A DNA stretch of 64,000 bases from Saccharibacillus endophyticus (GTDB lineage Bacteria; Bacillota; Bacilli; Paenibacillales; Paenibacillaceae), in the NCBI RefSeq assembly GCF_013185185.1, contig NZ_JAAZWE010000003.1:496001-560000 (forward strand), read 5' to 3'. The translations under genes were made by a program, and so were the position numbers. Numbering within the stretch: the first letter of the stretch is position 1; every line of letters starts with the position of its first letter. Positions 33,875-42,494 of this stretch are shown here, piece by piece. Below the pieces are notes generated by a model. The model ran no database searches, was not told the origin of the DNA, and worked only from the letters and a program-made list of their open reading frames with translations.

Positions 33875-34675
33875 TTAACGGATCAGGAGGTATTGATCGA
33901 TTTTCGCGTACGTCTCGTCCGGTTGGCTGAGCTGCGGATAATGGCCTTTGGCCGTCATCCGGTTCAGCGTGCTTCCTTGCAAATGGCGGTGCAGGTAATC
34001 GCCGACTTCGAGAGGGGCAATGCTGTCATCCGCGCATTGCATGATCAAAGTCGGCACCTGCACATCCGATAACAGATCCCGGCAGTCGCAATAGAAGGTC
34101 ACTTCCGCGAATTGGCGGGCGATTCGCGGATCGCGCGAAGCGAATTGGCGCTCCAATTCTTCGGACAGCTCGCCCCGTTCCTCGTTCTTCATCGCGGCCG
34201 GAGCCATGTAGCTGGCCCAGCCGCTGAAGTTGAGCTGCATCATTTCCAGCAGCTCGTCGATGTCTTCGCGATCGAATCCGCCGTAGTAACCGGGAAGATC
34301 GTTCAAATAGCGAGGCGAAGGTCCGACCATGATCAGGCGGTCGAAGTACTCCGGATGCAAGGTGGAAGCCAGCGCGCCGATCATGCTGCTGACCGAATGG
34401 CCTACGAATACGATATTCGTTAACTCCAATGCTTCGATCACGTCAATAAGGTCCCGGGCATAGCCCTTAAGGCTTGCATATTTCGCCGGGTCGTATTGAT
34501 CCAACTGAGACAAGCCCGAGCCTACATAATCGAACAATACGACGCGGTAACGATCGGCGAAACGGGGAGCAACCAGCCTCCACATTTTTTGATCGCAGCC
34601 GAAACCGTGCCCGAATACAAGGGTTTGGCTGCCGCTGCCCAATATCGTTACGTGATTGCGTTTCAGAATATCCAC
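33875..34675 (-). CDS. rsbQ: RsbQ-type alpha/beta hydrolase
   Basis: This 266-residue protein closely matches RsbQ: GHGFGCDQKMW near residue 22, FDYVGSG, VGPSPRYLND and YYGGFD. The catalytic triad is S94, D217 and H245. The elbow reads GHSVS instead of the usual GHSVG. In B. subtilis RsbQ is a hydrolase needed with the PAS-phosphatase RsbP for energy-stress activation of sigma-B. Here the downstream partner is a PAS-GGDEF protein. The GTG start at 34675 follows GGAAGGG; the ATG close by is out of frame. Confidence 0.9.
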   Translation of the reverse strand: MDILKRNHVTILGSGSQTLVFGHGFGCDQKMWRLVAPRFADRYRVVLFDYVGSGLSQLDQYDPAKYASLKGYARDLIDVIEALELTNIVFVGHSVSSMIGALASTLHPEYFDRLIMVGPSPRYLNDLPGYYGGFDREDIDELLEMMQLNFSGWASYMAPAAMKNEERGELSEELERQFASRDPRIARQFAEVTFYCDCRDLLSDVQVPTLIMQCADDSIAPLEVGDYLHRHLQGSTLNRMTAKGHYPQLSQPDETYAKIDQYLLIR

Positions 34676-34851
34676 TGCCGTTCATCCCTTCCGTGATTCC
34701 GAATTCCATAAGACTTCCCATCAAGTAAGTGTCCCATAATTCGGAATAAGGGTTAAGTGACTTTTTACTCATTATTATAACGAAAAATGTCGGATATTGG
34801 TGAGTGAATAGGCGGGAAAAGGAGATCGCAGCCGCGCGGTCTTCTTAGGCT

Positions 34852-35032
34852 GTTCTCGAAAGTCGCGTTGGCGCAGGAAGCGAGAAGACTCCGAGAGAAA
34901 CTCGTTCAAGACGCTGTTTCACTTGGAAAACCGGATTTAAATTTACGATGTAGTTTTCCAAGTTCAAAGGCGTCTTTCACTGAATTTCTCTCTCCGTCTT
35001 CTCGCTTCCAGCTGCGTTAGATTTTCTCGGCA
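34852..35032. repeat. Palindromic intergenic element, copy C
   Basis: Same orientation as copy A. The blocks GAAGCGAGAAGAC / GTCTTCTCGCTTC lie outside, with the inner stem ACTTGGAAAAC / GTTTTCCAAGT perfectly paired. A degenerate hairpin with a GATCGC/GCGGTC stem precedes it (34823-34846), and a related perfect terminator follows at 35037. It lies between rsbQ and the hydrolase at 35095. Confidence 0.85.
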
Positions 35033-35036
35033 GGTT

Positions 35037-35066
35037 GAAGATCGCAAGGCTGCGATCTTCTTTATT
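35037..35066. terminator. Terminator beside copy C
   Basis: GAAGATCGCA (35037-35046) pairs perfectly with TGCGATCTTC (35051-35060) around AGGC, followed by TTTATT. Its degenerate twin stands on the other side of copy C. Confidence 0.6.
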
Positions 35067-35094
35067 GTCGGGATGAAGGAGAGGAGAAAAAGAC

Positions 35095-36231
35095 TTAGTT
35101 CGGCTGAAGTTTTAGGATCACTTCTTGGGGATGACGGGAAGCGGCAGTTTGGAGTGACGCGTTCGCGTCTTTGCGTAAGTGTTGATCGAAGAAGGCGTTG
35201 AGTAAGTCGTTGGTGATTTTGGAGACGACGGGGCCTTCGACGGAGATTGTGGGCTCGACGGCTTTTAATACTTCGTTCGCGACGACGGCCATATCGCAGT
35301 AGAACCAGTGGGTGCTGCCCGGGATGATGGCGTGGGTCAGTTTAGGGTCATCGGGTCGGAAATTCGCCGGCAGGTGAGTGTCTGACGTCGAGATGACCAA
35401 ACCCGGGGTCGGGATATGTCGATCGAGCAAGCCTGCGCCGTATTGCCAGCCGTCCAGGTTGACGGCTGCGCGGACTCTTTTGTCGAGAAGGGCGGTATGC
35501 AGGGAGGAGGCACCGCCCAGCGAGTGGCCGAATAAACCGAAACCGGCCGTATCCAATCGTTTATAAAGTAGAGACTGCGGGTCGCCGGCGATGCGTTCGA
35601 TTTCATCGAAAGCCGCAATCGTATGTCGGCTCCAGGCTTCGACGCGTTCGGTCATCGTATGGCATTCGCGCAGGTAATCGGAGATTTCGTCCAAAGTGAG
35701 GGAGCCGGGATCGGTCTTGCCGATTTTTTGCATGAAACGAATATTGTCGTCGGTGGCGCGGGCGATCGTATCGTTATTGATTCCTACTTTGCCGCCATCG
35801 CCGAGAATGGTGCAGAAGGCATCGCCGGGATGGGAAAGCGCGAATACGACATAGCCCCGGCTGGCAAGTTCTTCATGTTGGACCAGATTGGACAGGTGAA
35901 ACGACATATAGCCGTGCGAGTATGCGACGACAGGAAAGTTCGCTTCATTTTCCAAGACAGGCGCGTTCTCATAGCTATGCGTGGACATTTCCGAGATTGC
36001 GCCAAGCAAAGGAGCGAACGATTGGTATAAAGGCATCGCAAGCTGCATATCTACCATCTGCGGATCGGGATAATAGGAAGCCGGCGCGTCCGTTACAGCC
36101 TGGGCCGGATAGAAGCATCGAAAAGCAACTTCCTCCGAGTCGTCAGGTCCATCGCAGACAAAAGTTCCGTCATAAAAACCGACGGTATAAGAGCCGGACG
36201 GCTCGGGTAATTGCGGCACAAGCAAAGGCAT
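35095..36231 (-). CDS. PAF-acetylhydrolase-like alpha/beta hydrolase
   Basis: This 378-residue hydrolase resembles the platelet-activating-factor acetylhydrolase isoform II group. VAYSHGYMSF (near residue 106) forms the oxyanion region and GLFGHSLGGASS (near 232) the nucleophile elbow; a histidine in GSTHWFYCD (near 302) completes the site. No signal peptide is evident. The ATG at 36231 follows AAGAAGGGAC; an in-frame ATG 30 nt upstream is less well placed. Likely substrates are short-chain lipid or other esters, not determinable here. It is a single gene. Confidence 0.75.
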   Translation of the reverse strand: MPLLVPQLPEPSGSYTVGFYDGTFVCDGPDDSEEVAFRCFYPAQAVTDAPASYYPDPQMVDMQLAMPLYQSFAPLLGAISEMSTHSYENAPVLENEANFPVVAYSHGYMSFHLSNLVQHEELASRGYVVFALSHPGDAFCTILGDGGKVGINNDTIARATDDNIRFMQKIGKTDPGSLTLDEISDYLRECHTMTERVEAWSRHTIAAFDEIERIAGDPQSLLYKRLDTAGFGLFGHSLGGASSLHTALLDKRVRAAVNLDGWQYGAGLLDRHIPTPGLVISTSDTHLPANFRPDDPKLTHAIIPGSTHWFYCDMAVVANEVLKAVEPTISVEGPVVSKITNDLLNAFFDQHLRKDANASLQTAASRHPQEVILKLQPN

Positions 36232-36496
36232 GAAAGTCCCTTCTTTCCGGTGGTATGGCATTTATTATAGCGGAATCGGACATAAGTTGCTCGGTTCGGA
36301 CAAGGGAAGAAATTCGTACGGCGAGCAAGAGAAAGAAAACGATGTTTGCGCATTTTCGTCATGGAGGCACATCGCAATCGTTTTCGATGTCGAAATGTCG
36401 CGAAATTGAACAAATCCGATCTTTTGCTCTAACAAGTTAGCGGGGAAAAGGCGATAAAAATAAAAGATATTCAGACCATTCAAGTGGGGTGCACGC

Positions 36497-37504
36497 ATGC
36501 TAAAAAGCAATACATTCAAAAGCCTGATCGGCATTTCCGCGTTGGCTGCGCTGCTGTCGTTGACGGCCTGCGCATCGCGCGAAGCATCTACGGCGAGCGC
36601 GCAGGAACGCCCGGAAATCGGAGTCGTTCTGTCCGACGTGGGACTCGGGGACCAGTCTTACAGCGACGCGGCGTTCCGCGGATTGGTAAAAGCGCGCGAC
36701 GAAGAAGGCATTTTATTCGATTACAGAGAAATGGCGCAGACCGGCACCTACGACGAAGCATTCAAGCAGCTGGTCGAAGGCGACAACGATCTGATCATCG
36801 GCCTTGGTTACATGGTCAAAGAAAGTCTGGAGACGATTGCCGAAGCAAATCCCGACCAGCAGTTTCTGATCGTGGACGACACGTCGGAGCTGCCGAACGT
36901 CGCCTCGATTACTTTTAAAGAAGAAGAAGGCAGTTATATGGCAGGCGTTGTCGCGGGTCTGTCCACGAAAAGCGGACATGTCGGTTTCCTCGGCGGCGTC
37001 GAATCGGATCTGCTCAAAAAGTTCCAGGCAGGCTACGAGCAGGGCGTCAAAGCGGCTAATCCGGAGGCTGACGTCAAGGCCGTCTATGCGGGCGACTTCG
37101 GAAAATCCGATCTGGGTGCTTCCATCGCGGCTTCCATGATCCAAGACGACGATATCGACGTGGTCTACACGGCTGCGGGACTGACCGGAGTCGGTGCTCT
37201 TCAGGAAGCGCAGAAGCAGGGGAAATACGCGATCGGCGTCGATTCCGACCAATTTTTCATCGCCGAAAAAGCGGTAATCACCTCCATGATCAAAAACGTG
37301 GATAATGCGATTTTCAGCGCGGTTCAGACCTTCAATGAAAACGACGGCAAATTCCCGCAGAAAGATATGGTATTCGGTCTCAAGGAAGAGGGCGTAGGCC
37401 TGGCTCCGATTCGCGTCGTCGAATTGACGTCGGAGCAGCAAAGTCAGATCGACAAGCTGACGCAGGACCTGATTTCGGGCAATATTACCATTCAGCTTCC
37501 CTAA
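36497..37504 (+). CDS. BMP/PnrA-type substrate-binding lipoprotein
   Basis: This 335-residue lipoprotein has a signal peptide ending in the lipobox LTAC (near residues 22-25). The mature part follows the basic-membrane-protein fold: IGVVLSDVGLGDQSYSDAA, IIGLGYMVKESLE, GSYMAGVVAGL, GFLGGVESDL and a conserved VDSDQ near 250. Relatives bind purine nucleosides. It starts at 36497 after AAGTGGGG. No ABC permease or ATPase follows; instead a chemoreceptor gene starts 24 nt after the stop, so it may work as a ligand-presenting protein for that receptor. Confidence 0.85.
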   Translation: MLKSNTFKSLIGISALAALLSLTACASREASTASAQERPEIGVVLSDVGLGDQSYSDAAFRGLVKARDEEGILFDYREMAQTGTYDEAFKQLVEGDNDLIIGLGYMVKESLETIAEANPDQQFLIVDDTSELPNVASITFKEEEGSYMAGVVAGLSTKSGHVGFLGGVESDLLKKFQAGYEQGVKAANPEADVKAVYAGDFGKSDLGASIAASMIQDDDIDVVYTAAGLTGVGALQEAQKQGKYAIGVDSDQFFIAEKAVITSMIKNVDNAIFSAVQTFNENDGKFPQKDMVFGLKEEGVGLAPIRVVELTSEQQSQIDKLTQDLISGNITIQLP

Positions 37505-37528
37505 AACCGGACGGAGGAGTTTTTAACG

Positions 37529-39196
37529 ATGAAATTACAGGGTAAACTGCTTCTCAATGCCATGATCTCGCTGGTCGCTTCGTTGGCATTGGTCGGTTAC
37601 ATCATTTTACAATTGCTGCAAATGAATTCGCAAAATCAGACGCTGGTGCCCGACATGATGAACGTTCAGCAGCTTAACGCGGATCTCGGAGGCTTGAGCC
37701 AATCGCTCGACAGCTATTCGTTCTCGATGACGGAGAGCAATAAAGCGGACGTGACAAGCCAGATCGAGACGGTAGGCGCGACATTGGCTTTGCTGACGAA
37801 TCAGGAAGAAACCAGCTTGGATACGGAAGAGCAGCGCTATTGGTTATCGTCTCTTTCGACGAAGTTTACCCAACTGTCCGAAGAATCGCTTCAGGCGGTC
37901 AATAGCCAGGACAGCCCGGAAGCCAAACGCCAAGCCACGCGTATCCAAGGCATTCAAAACGACGCGTACCGGCTCGATCTGCTGACGAAGGAGCGCTACG
38001 ACGTCTATACCTCCGAATTGACGGCAGATATCGAACTGACTTGGGAGATTGCGCTGGGCGGAGCGATCGTGCTGCTCCTCGTGCTCGGATGGGTCAACGC
38101 AAGCTTCGCCCGCAAGCTGGCCCGTCGTACGCGTACGATGAAGGATGCGGCGGTACGATTGGCAGACGGAGACTTGAGCCTGAATCTGGCGAAGTCCAAA
38201 GGGCGCGACGAGCTGGACGAGTTAAACGATGCTTTTGCGATCATGATCGATAATCTGCGCGGCATCGTGCGTTCGATCGAATCGAGCGGAGGCGTGCTGG
38301 ATCGCGTAGCCGGTGAGCTGGACGGGCAAAATGACAAGATGCAGGAGATCGTGTCCCAGGTCGCCACTTCGACGGAAGAGCTTGCGATCGGCAGCCAGCG
38401 CATCGCGGAAGATCTGGGCCAGACCGTGGAGACGGTGGACGGCATGCAGCGCAACTTCGAAATGAACTTGTCCGAAACGGCGCAATCGTCGTCGGCGACG
38501 GAAGAAGCGCTGCGGTTCGTCGAGCATGGCGAATCCGTGATGCGCGAACAGCTGCGGATCACGAGCGAGAACCGTGCCGCCATGTCCGAGGTGGAGCAGA
38601 CCGTCAACGAATTGGAAGCCAGCGCGAAGCGCATCGCGACGATGACCGAGCATGTGGCGCAGATCGCCAAGCAAACGACGCTGCTCTCGCTCAATGCGTC
38701 CATCGAAGCAGCGCGCGCCGGAGAAGCGGGCAAAGGCTTTGCGGTAGTCGCCGGCGAAGTGAACAAACTGGCGGATCAATCCGATTCGGCGGCGCGCGAG
38801 ATTTTTGCCACGGTGAACGAAATCGCCGCGGCCATGACCCGTGTCAAAGGTTCCGTGGAGCAGAGTCTCGGTCTGTTCCGGCGCCAGGAGGAAGCTTCCG
38901 CGACGACCGAGCAATCTTTTGCCGCGATCAGCTCGCAGGTGCGCCGTATTTCCGGCAGCGTCGGCAAACTTTCGCAGGACATGGAAGAGTCGCGCCGCTT
39001 GAGCATGCAGGTACAGGCGGCGATCGAGAACATCAGCGCCGTGACCGAGCAGTCCGCGGCGGGCAGCGAAGAAATCACGGCTTCCACGGATGAGCAAAAA
39101 CGTTCGTTCGAAGAAATCGGCGGCAAGGTCAAGGAACTGCTGCAAGTCCGCGAGGAGATGCAGCAGGAACTGGCACGATTCAAGCTGGACGCGTAG
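37529..39196 (+). CDS. Methyl-accepting chemotaxis protein
   Basis: This 555-residue chemoreceptor has TM1 at about 8-30, an extracellular sensor domain of roughly 140 residues (helical, four-helix-bundle type), TM2 at about 172-192, a HAMP domain to about 245 and a signalling coiled coil. The hairpin tip carries the invariant [15 protein letters not shown] (near residue 392). The ATG follows GACGGAGGAG. It is cotranscribed with the BMP-type lipoprotein, and a terminator follows. It signals to CheA/CheW encoded elsewhere. Confidence 0.92.
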   Translation: MKLQGKLLLNAMISLVASLALVGYIILQLLQMNSQNQTLVPDMMNVQQLNADLGGLSQSLDSYSFSMTESNKADVTSQIETVGATLALLTNQEETSLDTEEQRYWLSSLSTKFTQLSEESLQAVNSQDSPEAKRQATRIQGIQNDAYRLDLLTKERYDVYTSELTADIELTWEIALGGAIVLLLVLGWVNASFARKLARRTRTMKDAAVRLADGDLSLNLAKSKGRDELDELNDAFAIMIDNLRGIVRSIESSGGVLDRVAGELDGQNDKMQEIVSQVATSTEELAIGSQRIAEDLGQTVETVDGMQRNFEMNLSETAQSSSATEEALRFVEHGESVMREQLRITSENRAAMSEVEQTVNELEASAKRIATMTEHVAQIAKQTTLLSLNASIEAARAGEAGKGFAVVAGEVNKLADQSDSAAREIFATVNEIAAAMTRVKGSVEQSLGLFRRQEEASATTEQSFAAISSQVRRISGSVGKLSQDMEESRRLSMQVQAAIENISAVTEQSAAGSEEITASTDEQKRSFEEIGGKVKELLQVREEMQQELARFKLDA

Positions 39197-39222
39197 CTTA
39201 CCCTAAGAGCCATATGCACATG

Positions 39223-39279
39223 TATGTAAAAAAGGCCCAAACCCCTGTCATTTCGAAGGCGTTTGGGTCTTTTACATAC
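39223..39279 (+). terminator. Terminator after the chemoreceptor
   Basis: CCCAAAC (39236-39242) pairs with GTTTGGG (39261-39267). Flanking GTATGTAAAA / TTTTACATAC pair as well, giving a long stem. Confidence 0.8.
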
Positions 39280-39316
39280 GAAAAATATTTTTCTATAAAA
39301 AAGTAAGCGAAAAGTG

Positions 39317-39345
39317 TTGCGCATCGAAAAAAGTCGTGCTATGAT
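39317..39345 (+). promoter_or_regulatory. Promoter of the flavin reductase gene
   Basis: TTGCGC (39317-39322), a 17-nt spacer and TATGAT (39340-39345) with an extended TGC ahead of the -10. The leader of about 125 nt carries a GTTAGTAAC palindrome at about 39363 that could be an operator. Confidence 0.65.
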
Positions 39346-39476
39346 TCATTCATAACAAAAAGTTAGTAACATTTAAAAATTAACCTAAAGAGAAAAGGAA
39401 TGCGAATAGTGAAGTCGACCTTTGCCCATGCGCTTTCCGATCTCGAATCCAAAACAAATCACTGGAGGAATCAATC

Positions 39477-40019
39477 ATGGAAAAGTTGAACATCGGTATC
39501 ATTCTCGGAAGCACGCGCGAAGGTCGTCTGAGCCCGCAAGTCGGAGAATGGGTAGAGCGTATCGCAAACGAACGCGGCGACGCCAACTACCAAATCGTCG
39601 ACATCGCCGACTACAAGCTGCCGCTGCTCGGCGAAGCTGATGCAACAGAACAAGCAACCGCTTGGAATGCCAAATTGGCCGAGCTGGACGGATTCGTATT
39701 CATCGTTCAAGAATATAACCACAGCATCTCCGCTTCCCTGAAAAACGCGCTCGACTATGCGCGCGAAGCTTGGAACAACAAAGCGGCCGGCATCGTCAGC
39801 TATGGTTCCGTCGGCGGCGCCCGCGCGGCCGAACACCTCCGCGGCATCCTGGGCGAACTGTCCGTAGCCGACGTCCGCGTACACCCGGCCCTGTCCCTGT
39901 TCACCGATTTCGAAAACGGCGCAACTTTCAAACCGGCCGACCTGCACTTGGTGAACCTGAACGGCATGCTCGACCAAGTCCTCGCGTGGAGCGGCGCCCT
40001 GAAAACCCTTCGCGTCTAA
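39477..40019 (+). CDS. NADPH-dependent FMN reductase family protein
   Basis: This 180-residue flavodoxin-fold reductase has the FMN phosphate loop GSTREGR (residues 11-17) and the QEYNHSISASLKNALDY stretch (near 81) that binds the flavin ring. Relatives reduce azo compounds, quinones or chromate. The ATG at 39477 follows ACTGGAGGA. It is a monocistronic gene with its own strong promoter, and palindromic copy D follows its stop directly. Confidence 0.88.
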   Translation: MEKLNIGIILGSTREGRLSPQVGEWVERIANERGDANYQIVDIADYKLPLLGEADATEQATAWNAKLAELDGFVFIVQEYNHSISASLKNALDYAREAWNNKAAGIVSYGSVGGARAAEHLRGILGELSVADVRVHPALSLFTDFENGATFKPADLHLVNLNGMLDQVLAWSGALKTLRV

Positions 40020-40020
40020 G

Positions 40021-40222
40021 CCTTTAAGCCGCCTTCGAAAGTTACGTGTGCGGGGGAAGCGAGAAGACTGCGAGAGAAATTCGTTCAATTCGCTGTCTCA
40101 CTCGGAAAAGTCGATTGAAGTTTTTAGTTGAAGTTTTCCAAGTTCAAAGGCGTCTTGAACTGAATTTCTCTCTCCGTCTTCTCGCTTCCAGCTACGTTGG
40201 GCTTTCTCGACACCTTAAAGGC
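40021..40222. repeat. Palindromic intergenic element, copy D
   Basis: Same orientation as copies A and C. The ends GCCTTTAAG and CTTAAAGGC pair. Inside lie GAAGCGAGAAGAC, GAGAGAAATTC and ACTCGGAAAA with complements (one mismatch in the inner stem). It begins at the stop codon of the reductase gene. Confidence 0.85.
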
Positions 40223-40226
40223 GTAT

Positions 40227-40360
40227 AGGGTTTGAGTTTTCAACAGTTGTTGGATAGTTTTAATTTTTGCAACAACGTAAAGCTAAACCCTCTGTTAGCT
40301 TGCGATTTGATAGATTGGGCTCCGAACCTGCGAAATGCAGGGGCGGAGCCTTTTTTTGTT
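40227..40360 (+). ncRNA. Candidate structured RNA with terminator
   Basis: A nested hairpin (AGGGTTT 40227-40233 / AAACCCT 40285-40291 enclosing GTTGTTG 40246-40252 / CAACAAC 40270-40276) is followed by a strong intrinsic terminator (GGCTCCG ... CGGAGCC with inner CCTGC / GCAGG, about 40318-40350, then T7). No ORF lies inside. It may be a small RNA or only a double terminator; no promoter was identified. Confidence 0.35.
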
Positions 40361-40423
40361 TGAATGGGACACCGAGCGAAAATAAGAATTGCGCTTTGGA
40401 TATTGTGTTTTTTTTCTTGAACA

Positions 40424-40568
40424 AAGCGGATTAGCGGAGGGAGGGATTGAGTGCAGGAGCGTTAGCGATCGCCTTTGCAATTGGGAAGCGCCCTTATTCA
40501 AATCCAATCCAGCTTCCCAATTGCAACACGCGACCGAAACCAATCCCTCCCGCAGCGCCTCCCCGAGC
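40424..40568. repeat. Palindromic intergenic element, copy E (reversed)
   Basis: Orientation as copy B, but with the middle of copy A: GGAGCGTTAGCGATCGCCTTT and CGCGACCGAAA are shared with the reverse complement of A. The outer stem is GGAGGGATTG / CAATCCCTCC and the inner stem TTGCAATTGGGAAGC / GCTTCCCAATTGCAA; both are perfect yet differ in sequence from the other copies. Confidence 0.85.
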
Positions 40569-40581
40569 CAAACTCACCAAT

Positions 40582-40625
40582 AAAAAAGCCCGCTCCCCAT
40601 AAAAGGAAAGCAGGCTTCATTTTTT
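40582..40625. terminator. Bidirectional terminator beside terC
   Basis: AAGCCCGCT (40586-40594) pairs with AGCAGGCTT (40609-40617) with one mismatch. A's and T's flank both sides. Confidence 0.8.
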
Positions 40626-41375
40626 TTACGCAGCATTCTTACGAACGCGAATACGGTTAATCAGGAAAGTGATCGCGAACACCGCAACGAGAATGACAAA
40701 GAATACGCCATGCTCCATGTGGTAAACATCCGCCGTTTCGAGAATCATCTTCATGCCGATGATGAAAATCAACACGAACGCCGCGTTTTCCAGCTCCGGA
40801 ATCTTGTCCATCAGCTTCAGAATGACCGTAGCGACGAGACGCATCATCAGGATGCCGAGCAGGCCGCCCGTGATCAGAATCCAAGGGTTCGGCGAGATCG
40901 CGAAGGCCGCAAGGATCGAGTCGATCGAGAAGGCGATGTCCATCATTTCGACGGTAATGATCGTACGAACGAACAGGCTAAGCCCGGTTTTGGCCAGCAG
41001 CTTTTGCAGCCCGCCTTCTTCTTCCCCTTCTTCGTCATCTCCGCCTTTTCTGGCTTTATCCCAGAAGTGCTTGATGGCGATCCAGAGCAGATAAGCGGCG
41101 CCGATATACTTGACCCATGCGATCTGAACGAGATAAATCCCGACGCCGATCGCGATGATCCGGAAAATGTAAGCTCCCCATAATCCGTAAAGCAAAGCTT
41201 TCTTTCTTTGCTTTTCCGGGAGCTTGTTGACGATTGCGGCGAGAACGAGCGCGTTGTCCGCCGACAACAGTCCTTCGATGATAATCAGCGACAAAATGAA
41301 TCCCCATCCCGCTGGCGTAGCGAACGCTTCGAGGAAGGTGCTCATTTCGAACAAATGGCTGTAGCCCATTTCCAT
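40626..41375 (-). CDS. TerC-family membrane protein
   Basis: This 249-residue integral membrane protein of the TerC family has about seven hydrophobic segments. The two conserved acidic motifs are EGLLSADNALVLA (near residue 36) and TVEMMDIAFSIDSILAAF (near 142), and an acidic loop (DDEEGEEEGG) lies between. Bacillus relatives (MeeF, MeeY) export manganese and help metalate secreted enzymes. The start at 41375 follows GAAAGGATT. I looked for a yybP-ykoY manganese riboswitch in the leader and saw none. Confidence 0.85.
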   Translation of the reverse strand: MEMGYSHLFEMSTFLEAFATPAGWGFILSLIIIEGLLSADNALVLAAIVNKLPEKQRKKALLYGLWGAYIFRIIAIGVGIYLVQIAWVKYIGAAYLLWIAIKHFWDKARKGGDDEEGEEEGGLQKLLAKTGLSLFVRTIITVEMMDIAFSIDSILAAFAISPNPWILITGGLLGILMMRLVATVILKLMDKIPELENAAFVLIFIIGMKMILETADVYHMEHGVFFVILVAVFAITFLINRIRVRKNAA

Positions 41376-41641
41376 TCTGGTACAATCCTTTCCTGGTCAT
41401 ATGTTGGTAGTTACAGTTGCACGTTTGTTATACGTACGAAGTTGCATTGCGTTTCAAAGATTTTTAGAAAATTTTTTGACCGAAAAACGGTACTCCCAAC
41501 CCCTTTCCATATCGAAGTATCTGCATGAAAGTGTAGCACAATCCCTCAGGAAGTACAGACCCAAGTTCGATTCGCAGGGGAGCAAGGACGGGTAACGGGT
41601 AGAAAGGCAAATAATAGGCGGAGAAGGGCGGCGTATTATTC

Positions 41642-42457
41642 ATGAACCGAACGGGAATCCATACGATCGGCAGCGCGAAATTTAATGTATCCATGCAGGG
41701 CCAAGGCAGTCCTTTGGTTCTGTTACACGGTGCATACTGCAATCTCGATGTGTGGAACGAGCATGTTGAGCTGCTTTCGCGGAGCTTCACGGTCATTCGC
41801 TACGATCAACGGGGATACGGCCGCAGCGACGCGATTACCGGTCCTTTTTCATATCACGTCGATCTTAAAAATATCCTCGATTACTTCAATCTGCCTCGCG
41901 CTTCGATCATCGGCTCCTGCATCGGCGGTGCGACCGCTATCGATTTCGCTCTGGCTTACCCCGAATATGTCGAGCAGTTGGTATTGGTGGCGCCCTCGCT
42001 GAACGGAACGCCGCCGCCGCTAAGACTCGTCTGGGAACGGCTGCTGGATCATCGACGGGTAAAAAGCGAGGGGATCGAGCGGGCGGCCGCAAGGTTCATG
42101 CGCAGCCGCTACTGGCGATACGTCGTGCCGAGAGATCGAAGAGGGCGCACGCGTCTCAAAGAGATGTATTTGGCGAACGGCGTGCATTACCGATCGCGAC
42201 TGAGCATGCAGCGTCCGCTGATGCCCCTTGCCCGCAAACGCCTGCACCGTATCGAATGTCCGGTACTGATCGTCCAAGGCGAATGGGATTCGCCGTTCAA
42301 CCGGAAGGTGGGGCGGTACCTGCGCGAAGAAATCATGCACGCTTCCTTGATCCGGATGGAGGGCTGCGGCCATTTTCCGCAATTGGAGCAGCCGCTGGAA
42401 TTTTCGGCGATTGCGATGAGCGCGCTCAAAGCGGCTCCGGCGGGACGTTTCAGATAA
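41642..42457 (+). CDS. Alpha/beta hydrolase with Cys nucleophile
   Basis: This 271-residue protein has the alpha/beta hydrolase layout: LLHGAYCNLDVW (oxyanion region, near residue 27), RYDQRGYGRS, the elbow IIGSCIGGATA, an acidic residue in QGEWDS near 220 and the histidine in GCGHFPQLEQP near 244. The elbow places a cysteine (C93) where Ser is usual, as in dienelactone hydrolase. The start at 41642 is preceded by GAGAAGGGCGG. The next gene follows 37 nt later, so they may be cotranscribed. The substrate is unknown. Confidence 0.8.
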   Translation: MNRTGIHTIGSAKFNVSMQGQGSPLVLLHGAYCNLDVWNEHVELLSRSFTVIRYDQRGYGRSDAITGPFSYHVDLKNILDYFNLPRASIIGSCIGGATAIDFALAYPEYVEQLVLVAPSLNGTPPPLRLVWERLLDHRRVKSEGIERAAARFMRSRYWRYVVPRDRRGRTRLKEMYLANGVHYRSRLSMQRPLMPLARKRLHRIECPVLIVQGEWDSPFNRKVGRYLREEIMHASLIRMEGCGHFPQLEQPLEFSAIAMSALKAAPAGRFR

Positions 42458-42494
42458 TGCGCATTTAAATAAACATTCGAAGAGGAGTGCGATC

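Noticed and set aside
3804..40568. CRISPR array or insertion sequence as explanation of the repeats
   Set aside because: The copies are isolated, 130-200 bp long, palindromic and without regular spacers; none contains a transposase frame or obvious flanking target duplications.
41376..41640. Possible yybP-ykoY manganese riboswitch ahead of terC
   Set aside because: The minus-strand leader has an AAGGGG...GGGAGTA stretch, but I could not find the paired helices and conserved loops of that class.
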